Shown piece after piece: positions 25,259 through 33,090 of a DNA stretch of 64,000 bases (position 1 is the first letter of the stretch; each line of letters starts with the position of its first letter). The stretch spans positions 62,001 through 126,000 of the forward strand of contig CAVRXL010000008.1 in NCBI GenBank assembly GCA_963725145.1, written 5' to 3'. The DNA is from DATAEE01 sp963725145. GTDB lineage: Bacteria; Acidobacteriota; Vicinamibacteria; Vicinamibacterales; 2-12-FULL-66-21. The position numbers and the translations under genes were made by a program. The notes beneath the pieces were generated by a model. It was not told the origin of the DNA. It ran no database searches and saw nothing but the letters and a program-made list of their open reading frames with translations.

Positions 25259-25708
25259 ATGTCCGGGATCAACAACGCCAAGGTCATCGTCGGCGGGCTT
25301 GTAGCGGGCGTCGTGGTGAACGCGGTCAATTTCGTCGTCAACGGCGTCATGCTCGGACCGCAGTGGCAGGCGGCGACGGTCGCGCGAGGTGTCGACCCGG
25401 CCGCCATCGAAAACTCGATGCTGGCCGGGTGGATCACGAGCGGCTTCCTGCTGGGGATCGCGATCGTGTGGATCTATGCTGCCATCCGGCCGCGCTTCGG
25501 CCCCGGGCCCTCGACCGCCGCCTGCGCGGGCCTGGTCGCGTGGGCGATCTCATACATCGCGTATTTCTCGCTGGCGTTCACCGGGATGTATCCGACGAGC
25601 GTCGTGGTGATGTCAACCCTGGGCGGGCTCGTCGGTTCCGTCGCGGCGGCGTACGTCGGCGGCCGGCTCTACACGGAATCGCCGAGCGGACGCCGCGTGG
25701 CGGTGTAA
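25259..25708 (+). CDS. Small membrane protein, unknown
   Basis: 149 residues, about four membrane helices (8-30, 60-80, 90-112, 118-138). Glycine motifs 'GGLVAGVVVN' and 'GGLVGSVAAAYVGGRL' frame the protein, and a short non-membrane stretch lies at about 33-55. A good Shine-Dalgarno (AGGGAGG) fixes the start. It is probably co-transcribed with the cupin gene 2 bases downstream. No function is assigned. Confidence 0.65.
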   Translation: MSGINNAKVIVGGLVAGVVVNAVNFVVNGVMLGPQWQAATVARGVDPAAIENSMLAGWITSGFLLGIAIVWIYAAIRPRFGPGPSTAACAGLVAWAISYIAYFSLAFTGMYPTSVVVMSTLGGLVGSVAAAYVGGRLYTESPSGRRVAV

Positions 25709-25709
25709 C

Positions 25710-26120
25710 GTGCCGGACGTGGAACAACTCGACGGCATCACCGTCATCCGTGCGAGCGGCGACTGCCGGCAGTGGAACGGGATTCGCTACAAGCTCGGGA
25801 TGTCGGGGAAAAACGTCGGCGCGAAGGCGCTGTCGATGAACGTCGCGACGATCCCGCCCGGCGGGGTCGCCGCGGCGCACATCCACGACGGCTTCGAAGT
25901 GATGCTGTACATCCTCGAAGGCAGGGTCCGCCACGAGTACGGGGATGGTCTCCGGCAGTCCGTGGAGAACGCCGCCGGCGACTTCATCTTCATCGAGCCG
26001 GGCGTGCCGCACGAGGTCTTCAACCTCAGCGACACCGACCCGGTCGTCGCCGTCGTCGCCCGGTCCGACGCGAGCGAGTGGGATCGAATAATTCCTTACG
26101 CTCGTCCTACTCGAGCCTGA
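25710..26120 (+). CDS. Cupin-domain protein
   Basis: 136 residues, GTG start 2 bases after the previous stop. Cupin motif 1 is 'PPGGVAAAHIHDGFEVMLYILEG' (in part), motif 2 is 'GDFIFIEPGVPHEVFN'. The metal ligands would be His-His-Glu and the later His of 'VPHEVFN'. It is a single-domain small-molecule-binding or isomerase/dioxygenase-type cupin; the substrate cannot be predicted. The last 14 bases overlap the convergent permease gene. Confidence 0.85.
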   Translation: MPDVEQLDGITVIRASGDCRQWNGIRYKLGMSGKNVGAKALSMNVATIPPGGVAAAHIHDGFEVMLYILEGRVRHEYGDGLRQSVENAAGDFIFIEPGVPHEVFNLSDTDPVVAVVARSDASEWDRIIPYARPTRA

Positions 26121-28561
26121 GCGCGGCCAGCGGATCGAGCCTGGTCGCTCGGCGCGCCGGGATCAGGCACGCGGCCGCGACGACGACGAACAGAATGAGC
26201 GTGATCCCGACGAAGGTCACGGGATCGGCCGACGACACCTGAACGAGCTGCGTGCTGGCAAGCAGTTTCCCGGTTCCGAACGCGCCCGCCAGGCCCAGCA
26301 CCACGCCTATCGCCAGCTGCAGCCACGCCCTGACGGAGGATGAGCCACGACACCTGTTTTGCCTGCGCGCCAAGCGCCATCCGGACGCCGATCTCCTGAG
26401 TCCGTTGCGTGACGGTGTAAGCCGTCACCGCGTAGACCCCCACGGCCGCCAGCACGAGCGCGATCACAGCGAAGACGACGAACAGGGTGCCGAAGATTGT
26501 GTACGGCCAGCGCTGCCGCGCGAGGTATTGGTCCATCGTCCAGACGTTGAAGACCGGCTGGTCGGGATCGATCGCGCGCACTTCTTGCCGCAGCTGTGTC
26601 CCGATCGCCGCAGGGTCGCCAGTGGCGCTGCGCGCGATGAGCGCCATGCCGCGCCACGCGTCGAAGCGGTACGGCACGTACGCGACGGAGTCGGTTTCGA
26701 CATCTTGCGGCGGGCGCTGCCGTACCGACGGGACAACTCCGACGATCGTCAGCCAGGGGGGCGGATCGATCTTGCCGTCGTTGTCGGGATCGCGGCGCTC
26801 GTCGAGCAGCTTGATGCGCTTGCCAAGAGGATTCTCATTGGGGAAGAACCGCGCCACGAACCGTTCGTTCACGATCGTCGTCTCGGAGCCGGGCATGCCG
26901 TCCGTCTCGGCGAACAGACGCCCGCGGCGCAGGGGAAGCTCGAGCGTCTCGAAATAGCGCGGGCTGACGGCCACCAGCGTCGCCCGCGGCGCGTTCTGCC
27001 CCTGTTCGGGCGCCGGACGGCCCTCGACGTGCAGGGGGTAGGCCGGACCGCCGCCGAGCGGGACCGCGCTCGCGACCGCCGCCGCGGCGACGCCCGGAGA
27101 CGAGGCGAGCCGCGCCGCGAGCCGTTCGTGGAACTGCCGGCGGTCGTCCTGGGTCTTGTATTTTCGCTCGGCCAGCATCATCCGCACCGTGACCAGGCGA
27201 TCAGTTCTGATCCCCAGGTCCAGCGAATACATCCTCATGAAACTGCGAATCATCAGCCCGGCGCCCGCGAGCAGCACGATCGTGAGCGTGAGCTGGACGA
27301 CCACCATCGTCGAGGAGAACTTCCGGGCGCGCACGCCGGCGCCGCCGCTGCGGCCCGTTTCGTTGAGCGTCGAGCTGACGTTGGTCTTGGAGATCTGCAG
27401 CGCGGGGGCCAGGCCGAAGATGATTCCGGTCAGGATGCACAATCCGGCCAGGAACAGGAACACGCGGGTGTCCATCGTAAAGAGAATCCAGTACGGCTTG
27501 CCGACGTCCTGTGTTGCCCTGTCGAACATCCGCACACCGATGATCGACAGGCCGAGGCCCAGCACCCCGCCCAGCAATCCGAGGAGTACCGCCTCCACGA
27601 GCAGCTGACGGACGATGCGCCAGCGCGAGGCACCCAGCGCGAGCCGGACGGCGATCTCGCGGGCGCGGTGCGCCGAGCGCGACAGCAGCAGGTTCGCGAC
27701 GTTCGCGCATGCGATGAGCAGAACGAAGCCGACCGCCCCCATCAATGTAAGGAACATGATCCGGATCGGGCCGCCGTTGAAGCGATCGTTGATCGCCATC
27801 ACTTCGACGCCGATGTCCTTGTTCGTATCTGGGTACTGCGTGGCCAGCCGCCCGGCGATGCCGGTGATTTCGGTCTGTGCTTGCTTCATGCTCAGGCCGG
27901 GTTTGAGCCGTCCGAACGCGGCCATCGACCGGTTATCTCTCCGCCGTTCCGGTTCCGCCGGGGCGATCGCCTGCCAGAGGTCGCTGTTGGTCGGAAACTT
28001 CACGCCCTGCTGCATCACGCCGACGATCGTCGAGGGGACCTCGTTGATCTTCACGGACCGCCCGAGAATGTTCGGGTCGCCGCCGTAGCGCGTCTGCCAC
28101 ATGCCGTATCCGATGATGACAACCGCCTCGGCGCCGGGGCGCCCATCCTCCGGCCGGAAGTCGCGGCCCATGTGCATCGGCTGGCCGAGGATGCCAAAAG
28201 CGTTCGGCGTCACGAAATTGCCGAAGAACTGCTCCGGCACGTGATCCGCGTCGCTCACGTTCATGGTGCCGCCGCGGTAGCCTGCCAAATCCTGAACCGT
28301 GCTGGCCTGCGCCTTCAGGTCCTCGTAGTCCGGGAACGAGATGCCCATGCCGCGGTCTTCTTTGAGGTGGCGGCCGTTGACGTTCAGGATCCGCTCCGAC
28401 TCCGCGTATGGCAGACCTCGGAGGATCACGGCGTTCACGAAGGTGAAGACGGTGTTGTTCACGCCGATGCCGAGCCCGAGAGCGACGATCGCCAGGAAGG
28501 CAAACCATCGGTCCTTGACCAGCATGCGCACGGCGAAGCGGAGGTCCTGCAGGAAGGTCAT
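26107..28561 (-). pseudogene. Orphan MacB/FtsX-type permease (ADOP family), frameshift near C-terminus
   Basis: With one extra base near 26,323 removed, the protein is 817 residues and ends 'LQLAIGVVLGLAGAFG' ... 'LDPLAALRLE'; without correction the last helix is scrambled. It has an N-terminal helix, a MacB periplasmic core, an FtsX domain (about 275-400), a second core and a second FtsX domain (about 700-817). The doubled layout without any ATPase is the acidobacterial 'duplicated orphan permease' arrangement. 'EIAVRLALGASRWRIVRQLL' and 'EIGVRMALGAQ' are the paired FtsX cytoplasmic loops. The substrate is unknown; no ATP-binding protein is nearby. Confidence 0.85.
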
Positions 28562-28567
28562 ACGGGG

Positions 28568-28573
28568 GTTATA
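28568..28573 (-). promoter_or_regulatory. -10-like TATAAC before the permease gene
   Basis: On the minus strand TATAAC ends 6 bases before the ATG at 28,561, which gives a leaderless message. Confidence 0.45.
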
Positions 28574-28590
28574 CGAAAAAGGCCGTACTC

Positions 28591-28712
28591 GGGTTCGAGA
28601 GGGTTCGAGAGGGTTCGAGAGGGTTCGAGAGGGTTCGAGGGGGTTCGAGGGGGTTTCGAGAGGGTTCGCTCCGTTCGAACCTGTTCGAACCTTCTCGAAC
28701 CCGTTCGAACCT
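28591..28712. repeat. 10-base-period array folding into a hairpin
   Basis: Six to seven decamers of GGGTTCGAGA/GGGTTCGAGG on the left, then four of the CCGTTCGAAC/CTGTTCGAAC type on the right, which are largely the reverse complement. The array runs up to the stop codon of the GNAT gene (28,711-28,713) and fills the gap to the permease promoter. Confidence 0.9.
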
Positions 28713-29226
28713 ACGTCCGTGATCGCCCGTACAGCGCCTGATCCATGATCCGCCCGTCCTTGACCGCGCTCGTGCGGAGGATCGCCTCGAGTCTGTAGCC
28801 GGCCTTTTCAAGCACCCGCCGGGAGGCGAGGTTTTCGGCGAAGGGGAGCGCGAACATTCGATGGAGGTCGAAGTTCGCGAACGCGAAGTCGGTGAGCGCG
28901 CCGACCGCCGCCGTCGCGATCCCACGACCCCAGTAAGACTCGCCGAGCCAGTAGCCGACCTCCGCCGAGATCCGCTCGACGTCCCGGCCAGGGATGAAGC
29001 CTATCCCGCCCACCGCCGCGTGCTCGACCTCGATCGCGAAGTTGGTTTCGGGCGAGGCGGTCGTCGCGTGCGCGAGCCACAGGCGTCCCGCCTCATCGGT
29101 GTATGGCGATGGGAACATGTCGCGAAGGTTCAGCCAGATGCGCCGGTTGTCCGCGTGGCGCACCAGGCTGGTGAGATCGCTCTGCCGCCACGAGCGAAGA
29201 CGGCAGATCCCTAGGTCGAGTTCCAT
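28711..29226 (-). CDS. RimJ/RimL-type GNAT acetyltransferase
   Basis: 171 residues. 'RLRSWRQSDLTSLVRHADN' begins the GNAT fold. 'EVGYWLGESYWGRGIATAAVGALTDFAF' (in part) is motif A with the acetyl-CoA loop (WGRGIAT), and 'NLASRRVLEKAGYRLE' is motif B of ribosomal-protein/antibiotic N-acetyltransferases. The acceptor is unknown. The stop codon is read from the decamer array. Confidence 0.88.
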   Translation of the reverse strand: MELDLGICRLRSWRQSDLTSLVRHADNRRIWLNLRDMFPSPYTDEAGRLWLAHATTASPETNFAIEVEHAAVGGIGFIPGRDVERISAEVGYWLGESYWGRGIATAAVGALTDFAFANFDLHRMFALPFAENLASRRVLEKAGYRLEAILRTSAVKDGRIMDQALYGRSRT

Positions 29227-29237
29227 AAGAGAGCTGG

Positions 29238-29287
29238 AGCGCGGGCCTCATAGGCCATACCTGGAGCGCGGGCCTCTCAGGCCCGCG
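29238..29287. repeat. GCGGGCCT palindromes before the E1 gene
   Basis: CTGGAGCGCGGGCCTC occurs twice, at 29,234 and 29,261. The second copy forms a full GCGGGCCT/AGGCCCGC stem (29,268-29,286) and the first only a degenerate one. It is the same family as 23,626 and 25,215. Confidence 0.75.
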
Positions 29288-29292
29288 GAGAG

Positions 29293-29298
29293 TATATT
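29293..29298 (+). promoter_or_regulatory. -10-like TATATT before the E1 gene
   Basis: TATATT ends 7 bases before the ATG at 29,306. There is no Shine-Dalgarno; leaderless start. Confidence 0.45.
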
Positions 29299-29305
29299 CA
29301 ATCGC

Positions 29306-31795
29306 ATGACCGACGTGACCCCGCGGTCGGGAACGCTGGCCTCCAGGTTCGGCGCCTTCGTCGCCGAGCGGTATCCGTTTGCGCTGACGACGGCGCTCGC
29401 CGCGCTCGAAGCGTGCGCGACGCAACGGTTCGGCCCCGAGGCCACCGACACCGACCGCATCGAGGCGCTGCGGGTGGCCATGAAGCGCGAGCTCCAGGCG
29501 CGCCTCGCCAAGGCCGAGGAAATCCCCGATCTCGGCGAGACCACGCCGCGCATCGCAGCCGCCCGGCGGCTCGCCCAGGCGAGGGACGAGCTCGTCGAGG
29601 CCTGCGACGGGTTCCTGCGGCGCGAGATCATCAAGGCCTCGCTGACGCGCGAGGAGCGTCGCGAGATTCTGCGCGGCATGATGCTGACGCGCGCGACCGA
29701 CAACCGGCTCAAGCAGTTCTTCAGCGGAAGCGACGTTCGCTACGAGGGGAGCGGCTTTCAGGGAAAGGGATTCCGATCCCTCGGTCAGGAGGCGATCTTC
29801 GCCGCGGCGATCCGCCTGCGACGGGGCGAGCCGTTCCGCGCGCCCGACGGCACGTGGAACGGAGACGTCGTCGCGCCGGTCATCCGCGACCTGGGTGTTG
29901 CGCTCGCGATGCGTCCAGGCGAGGCCGTCGCGGACATGATCAGGCAGACGCTGTCCGCCCAGATGGCGAAGGCCGGCCCGCCGATGGAGGGGAAGGACTT
30001 CCACGTCGGCGACTTCGGCTGGGGCGTTCTGCCCGCAACCGCGCCGCTGTCCATAGGCTCGCTGAGCATCGCCGGCCTTGCGCTGTCGTTCGCCCGGCAG
30101 CGAACAGGACGCGTCGCGCTGTCGTTCATCGGTGAGGGAGGCTCGTCGCTCGGCGAGTGGCACGAGGCGATCAACGCATGCGCCGCCAGGCGGCTGCCGG
30201 CGATCTTCTGTGTCGAGAACAACCAGACGGCGCTCTCGACGCCGCTCGCCGACCAGTCCGCCGCACGGGTCTTCGCCGACAAGGCATCCGGCTACGGCAT
30301 CCCGGGCATCACGATCGACGGCACGGACCCCGACGAGATCGCGGCGGCGTTCACGTGGGCCGCCGAACGAGCGCGCGAGGGGCACGGCCCCACGCTCCTC
30401 GAGATCGTCAGCATGCGCATGTGCGGACACGCGCATCACGACGACATGCTCTACCTCGGCAAGGAGCCGCCGCTCGGCTGGGACTACGCCCCAACGCCCG
30501 ATCAGGGGTACGCGGACCGTGAGCTCTACGCGTACTGGGCCGCGCGGGATCCGATCGCGACCTACGCCGGACGGCTCGAGCGTGACGGGGTTCTCGAGCG
30601 CGGCGGCCTGGACGCGCTGAAGCGCGAAGCGGACGCGATCGTCGAGAGCGAAGCGCAGCGGGTGATCGGCGCCCCATGGCCGGGGCGGGAACAAGCGGGG
30701 ATCGGCGTGTTCGCGGACGAGCCGCCCCGCGTCCGTGTCGAGGTGCTCGACCCCGGCTCGCGCTCGAAGGGCGACCCGCTCCCGGCGCTCGACGCGGGTC
30801 TCCCGTTCGACAAGACGGGACAGACGTTCCTCGAGGCGATCACCCTCGGCCTTCGCGATGCGCTCGCGGCCGACCCGCGCGTCTTCATCTACGGACAGGA
30901 TGTAGGCGGGGCCTACGGCAATGCGTTTCTCCTGCTGAAGCCGCTCCTCGCCGAGTTCGGCGCCCGCATCCTCAATTCACCGCTGGCCGAAGGGGCGGTG
31001 CTCGGCGTCGCGGTCGGGGCGGCGCTCGCCGGCGATCGGCCCATCGTCGAGATGCAGTTCAACGATTTCGTCGCGACCGGCTTCAACCAGCTCGTCAACA
31101 ACGCCGCGAAGATCCGATACCGCTGGGGCGGATCGGTCCCGATGGTCGTGCGGATGCCGTGGGGCGGGCTGCGCCACGCCGGCCCGTATCACAGCCAGAA
31201 CACCGAGCCCTGGTTCTACCGCACGCCAGGCCTCAAGATCGTCGTCCCGTCGACGCCGGCCGACGCGCGCGCGCTGATGGCAGCGGCTGTCGCCGATCCG
31301 GACCCCGTCATTTACTACGAGCACATCGCCCTGTATCGCGATCCCCGCATCAAGCAGGCGCTGACGGCAGAGGCGCCCGCGCCGCTGCCACTGGGACGCG
31401 CCGCGTTACGCCGGCAGGGCGGCGATCTTGCAATCATTTCTTATGGCGCGTACGTGCACGTGGCGCTGCGGGTCGCCGAGCGGCTCGCGGCCGACGGGAT
31501 CAAGGCGAGCGTGCTCGATCTGCGGACGCTCGCGCCGCTCGACCGCGCGGCGGTCCTCGCCGTGGCGCGGGACTGCGGCCGGGTGTTGATCGTGCACGAG
31601 GACTCGCGCACCGGCGGCATCGGCGAAAGCCTTGCCGCCGTCATCCAGGAGGAAGCGTTCGAGTGGCTCGACGCGCCGATCCGCGTCGTCGGTGCGCTCG
31701 ACACACCGGTGCCTTACTCACCGCCGCTCGAGGCGTTTTTCCTGCCGAGCGAAGAGGAAATCGAGCGGGCAGCCCGGCTGCTCTGCAAGTACTGA
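29306..31795 (+). CDS. Fused alpha-beta E1 component of a 2-oxoacid dehydrogenase
   Basis: 829 residues. The E1-alpha part (about 110-460) contains 'RATDNRLKQFF', the ThDP/Mg motif 'GEGGSSLGEWHEA' ending in 'ENNQTALSTP', and 'GHAHHDDMLY'. The E1-beta part (about 495-829) has 'GQDVGGAYGN', 'MQFNDFVATGFNQLVNNAAK' and 'EDSRTGGIGESLAA'. The enzyme decarboxylates a 2-oxoacid (branched-chain type by motif) and passes the acyl group to a lipoyl E2. Natural fusions occur in Bacteroidetes and Acidobacteria. No E2 or E3 gene is present in the window. An upstream in-frame extension is ignored because the promoter sits at 29,293. Confidence 0.9.
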   Translation: MTDVTPRSGTLASRFGAFVAERYPFALTTALAALEACATQRFGPEATDTDRIEALRVAMKRELQARLAKAEEIPDLGETTPRIAAARRLAQARDELVEACDGFLRREIIKASLTREERREILRGMMLTRATDNRLKQFFSGSDVRYEGSGFQGKGFRSLGQEAIFAAAIRLRRGEPFRAPDGTWNGDVVAPVIRDLGVALAMRPGEAVADMIRQTLSAQMAKAGPPMEGKDFHVGDFGWGVLPATAPLSIGSLSIAGLALSFARQRTGRVALSFIGEGGSSLGEWHEAINACAARRLPAIFCVENNQTALSTPLADQSAARVFADKASGYGIPGITIDGTDPDEIAAAFTWAAERAREGHGPTLLEIVSMRMCGHAHHDDMLYLGKEPPLGWDYAPTPDQGYADRELYAYWAARDPIATYAGRLERDGVLERGGLDALKREADAIVESEAQRVIGAPWPGREQAGIGVFADEPPRVRVEVLDPGSRSKGDPLPALDAGLPFDKTGQTFLEAITLGLRDALAADPRVFIYGQDVGGAYGNAFLLLKPLLAEFGARILNSPLAEGAVLGVAVGAALAGDRPIVEMQFNDFVATGFNQLVNNAAKIRYRWGGSVPMVVRMPWGGLRHAGPYHSQNTEPWFYRTPGLKIVVPSTPADARALMAAAVADPDPVIYYEHIALYRDPRIKQALTAEAPAPLPLGRAALRRQGGDLAIISYGAYVHVALRVAERLAADGIKASVLDLRTLAPLDRAAVLAVARDCGRVLIVHEDSRTGGIGESLAAVIQEEAFEWLDAPIRVVGALDTPVPYSPPLEAFFLPSEEEIERAARLLCKY

Positions 31796-32373
31796 TGCCC
31801 ATTCCCGCGCCGCTTCAGGATACCGGGACCTTCCTGCTGGTCGCCTTCGGCATCCTCGTCGTCGTTGCCGCGATCGCGGTCGTCGCGTACTTCGTCCTGC
31901 GCGCGGTTCTGACGCGCGCCGCCGATCGCGTGGCGGATCAGCTCGCGCGCGGGATGCTCAGGGCGGGGAATCGCGTACCGTCGGTACGCCGCGCCGGTCC
32001 TGACGCGCCGGTCATCGACCCGCGTGAAATGGCACGCCTCGAGCGTCTCTCGAAGCTCCTGGACAACGCCATCAAGCTCCCAGTCGTCGGTGGCATCGGT
32101 CTCGACGCGCTCCTGGGGCTGGTGCCCGTGGCGGGAGACGTGACGTCGGCCGCGATCGGCGTCGGCCTCATCGCGCGAGCGATCCGCCTGGGCGCGCCAC
32201 GGGCCATCGTGGCGCAGATGGTCGCCAACGTCTGCGTCGATCTCGCGCTCGGTGCGCTTCCAATCGTGGGAGATATCGGCGACGTATTCTTCCGCGCGAA
32301 CCAGAAGAACATGCAGCTCCTGCGCGATCACCTCTCCACCGGGAGGCCCGGCCGGACGGGCGGGGAGGCTTGA
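31795..32373 (+). CDS. DUF4112 membrane protein
   Basis: 192 residues, start overlapping the E1 stop (TGATG). One N-terminal membrane helix (about 12-37) is followed by a basic segment, then the DUF4112 core: 'ERLSKLLDNAIKLPVVGGIGLDALLGLVPVAGD' (in part) and 'LGALPIVGDIGDVFFRANQKN'. The function of DUF4112 is unknown. Coupling to E1 is by position only. Confidence 0.85.
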   Translation: MPIPAPLQDTGTFLLVAFGILVVVAAIAVVAYFVLRAVLTRAADRVADQLARGMLRAGNRVPSVRRAGPDAPVIDPREMARLERLSKLLDNAIKLPVVGGIGLDALLGLVPVAGDVTSAAIGVGLIARAIRLGAPRAIVAQMVANVCVDLALGALPIVGDIGDVFFRANQKNMQLLRDHLSTGRPGRTGGEA

Positions 32374-32407
32374 CGGCCTGGTCATGGGCCACATATAGTT
32401 ACCATAT
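32370..32407 (+). promoter_or_regulatory. vapBC promoter and likely operator
   Basis: -35 TTGACG (32,370-32,375), an 18-base spacer and -10 TATAGT (32,394-32,399) stand 8 bases before the ATG of the antitoxin, so the mRNA is leaderless. CATAT at 32,392 and ATATG at 32,406-32,410 form an inverted repeat across the -10 and start codon, the expected site for autorepression by a ribbon-helix-helix antitoxin. Confidence 0.6.
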
Positions 32408-32659
32408 ATGGCCCGCCAGAAGACGACGCTCTACCTCGAGGACGAGGACTACCGTCGCCTGAAATCGCTGGCGCGCGCCGCCGGCCGGGCGCCGGCGGCC
32501 CTCGTGCGTGAAGCGGTCGCCGAATACGTCGCGGCGCGCGGGGCCGGCGTGGGCCGGGCCCGAAGCGTAGGCGCGTTCTCCAGCGGCCGCGGCGACCTCG
32601 GCGAGCGGGCCGAGGAGCTGCTCGAAGGGCTCGGTCGATCGCGCGCGAAGCGGCGATGA
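32408..32659 (+). CDS. vapB: Ribbon-helix-helix antitoxin (VapB-like)
   Basis: 83 residues. 'KTTLYLEDEDYRRLKSLARAAG' (in part) is the RHH beta-strand and first helix, and 'PAALVREAVAEYVAAR' the second. The tail, from about 50 on, is the flexible toxin-binding part ('RSVGAFSSGRGDL'). It should dimerise, bind its own operator and block the PIN toxin encoded next; the two genes overlap by 4 bases. Confidence 0.88.
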   Translation: MARQKTTLYLEDEDYRRLKSLARAAGRAPAALVREAVAEYVAARGAGVGRARSVGAFSSGRGDLGERAEELLEGLGRSRAKRR

Positions 32660-33090
32660 TCGTCGCCGATACGGGCGCCGTCGTCGCGCTCCTGGATCGC
32701 AGCGACCGGCACCACCGCGACATCCTCGCGATCTACGACGAGGACCCGACAGCCTGGGTCCTGCCGTGGGCCATCCTGCCGGAAGTCGACTATCTGATTG
32801 GCACCCATCTGGGCGCCGAGGCCGAGCGCCTGTTCCTCGAAGACCTTGCGGAGCGTCGATTCGAGGTCGAGTGGGGCCGCGACGACGATCTCGCACGCGC
32901 CGCGGCGCTCTCGGCGCAGTATCACGACCTTGGTCTCGGTCTGGTCGATGCGGCCGTCATCGCGGTCGCCGAGCGCGTGCGGGCGCGCGCGATTGCCACG
33001 CTCGATCTCCGGGACTTCGGCGCGGTCGCCATACAGGGATCGCCCGCGCTGTGGCCACGCGATCGCCGGCCGGTTCGCAGGCGGAAGTGA
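32656..33090 (+). CDS. vapC: PIN-domain RNase toxin (VapC-like)
   Basis: 144 residues with all four acidic PIN residues: D5 ('VADTGAVVALL'), E43 ('LPEVDYLIG'), D98 ('GLVDAAVIAVAER') and D117 ('ATLDLRDFG'). VapC toxins cleave tRNA or rRNA with Mg2+. The ATGA overlap with the antitoxin gives coupled expression. The next gene (polysaccharide membrane protein) begins at the GTGA of this stop, so toxin transcripts may read into the surface-glycan locus. Confidence 0.9.
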   Translation: MIVADTGAVVALLDRSDRHHRDILAIYDEDPTAWVLPWAILPEVDYLIGTHLGAEAERLFLEDLAERRFEVEWGRDDDLARAAALSAQYHDLGLGLVDAAVIAVAERVRARAIATLDLRDFGAVAIQGSPALWPRDRRPVRRRK

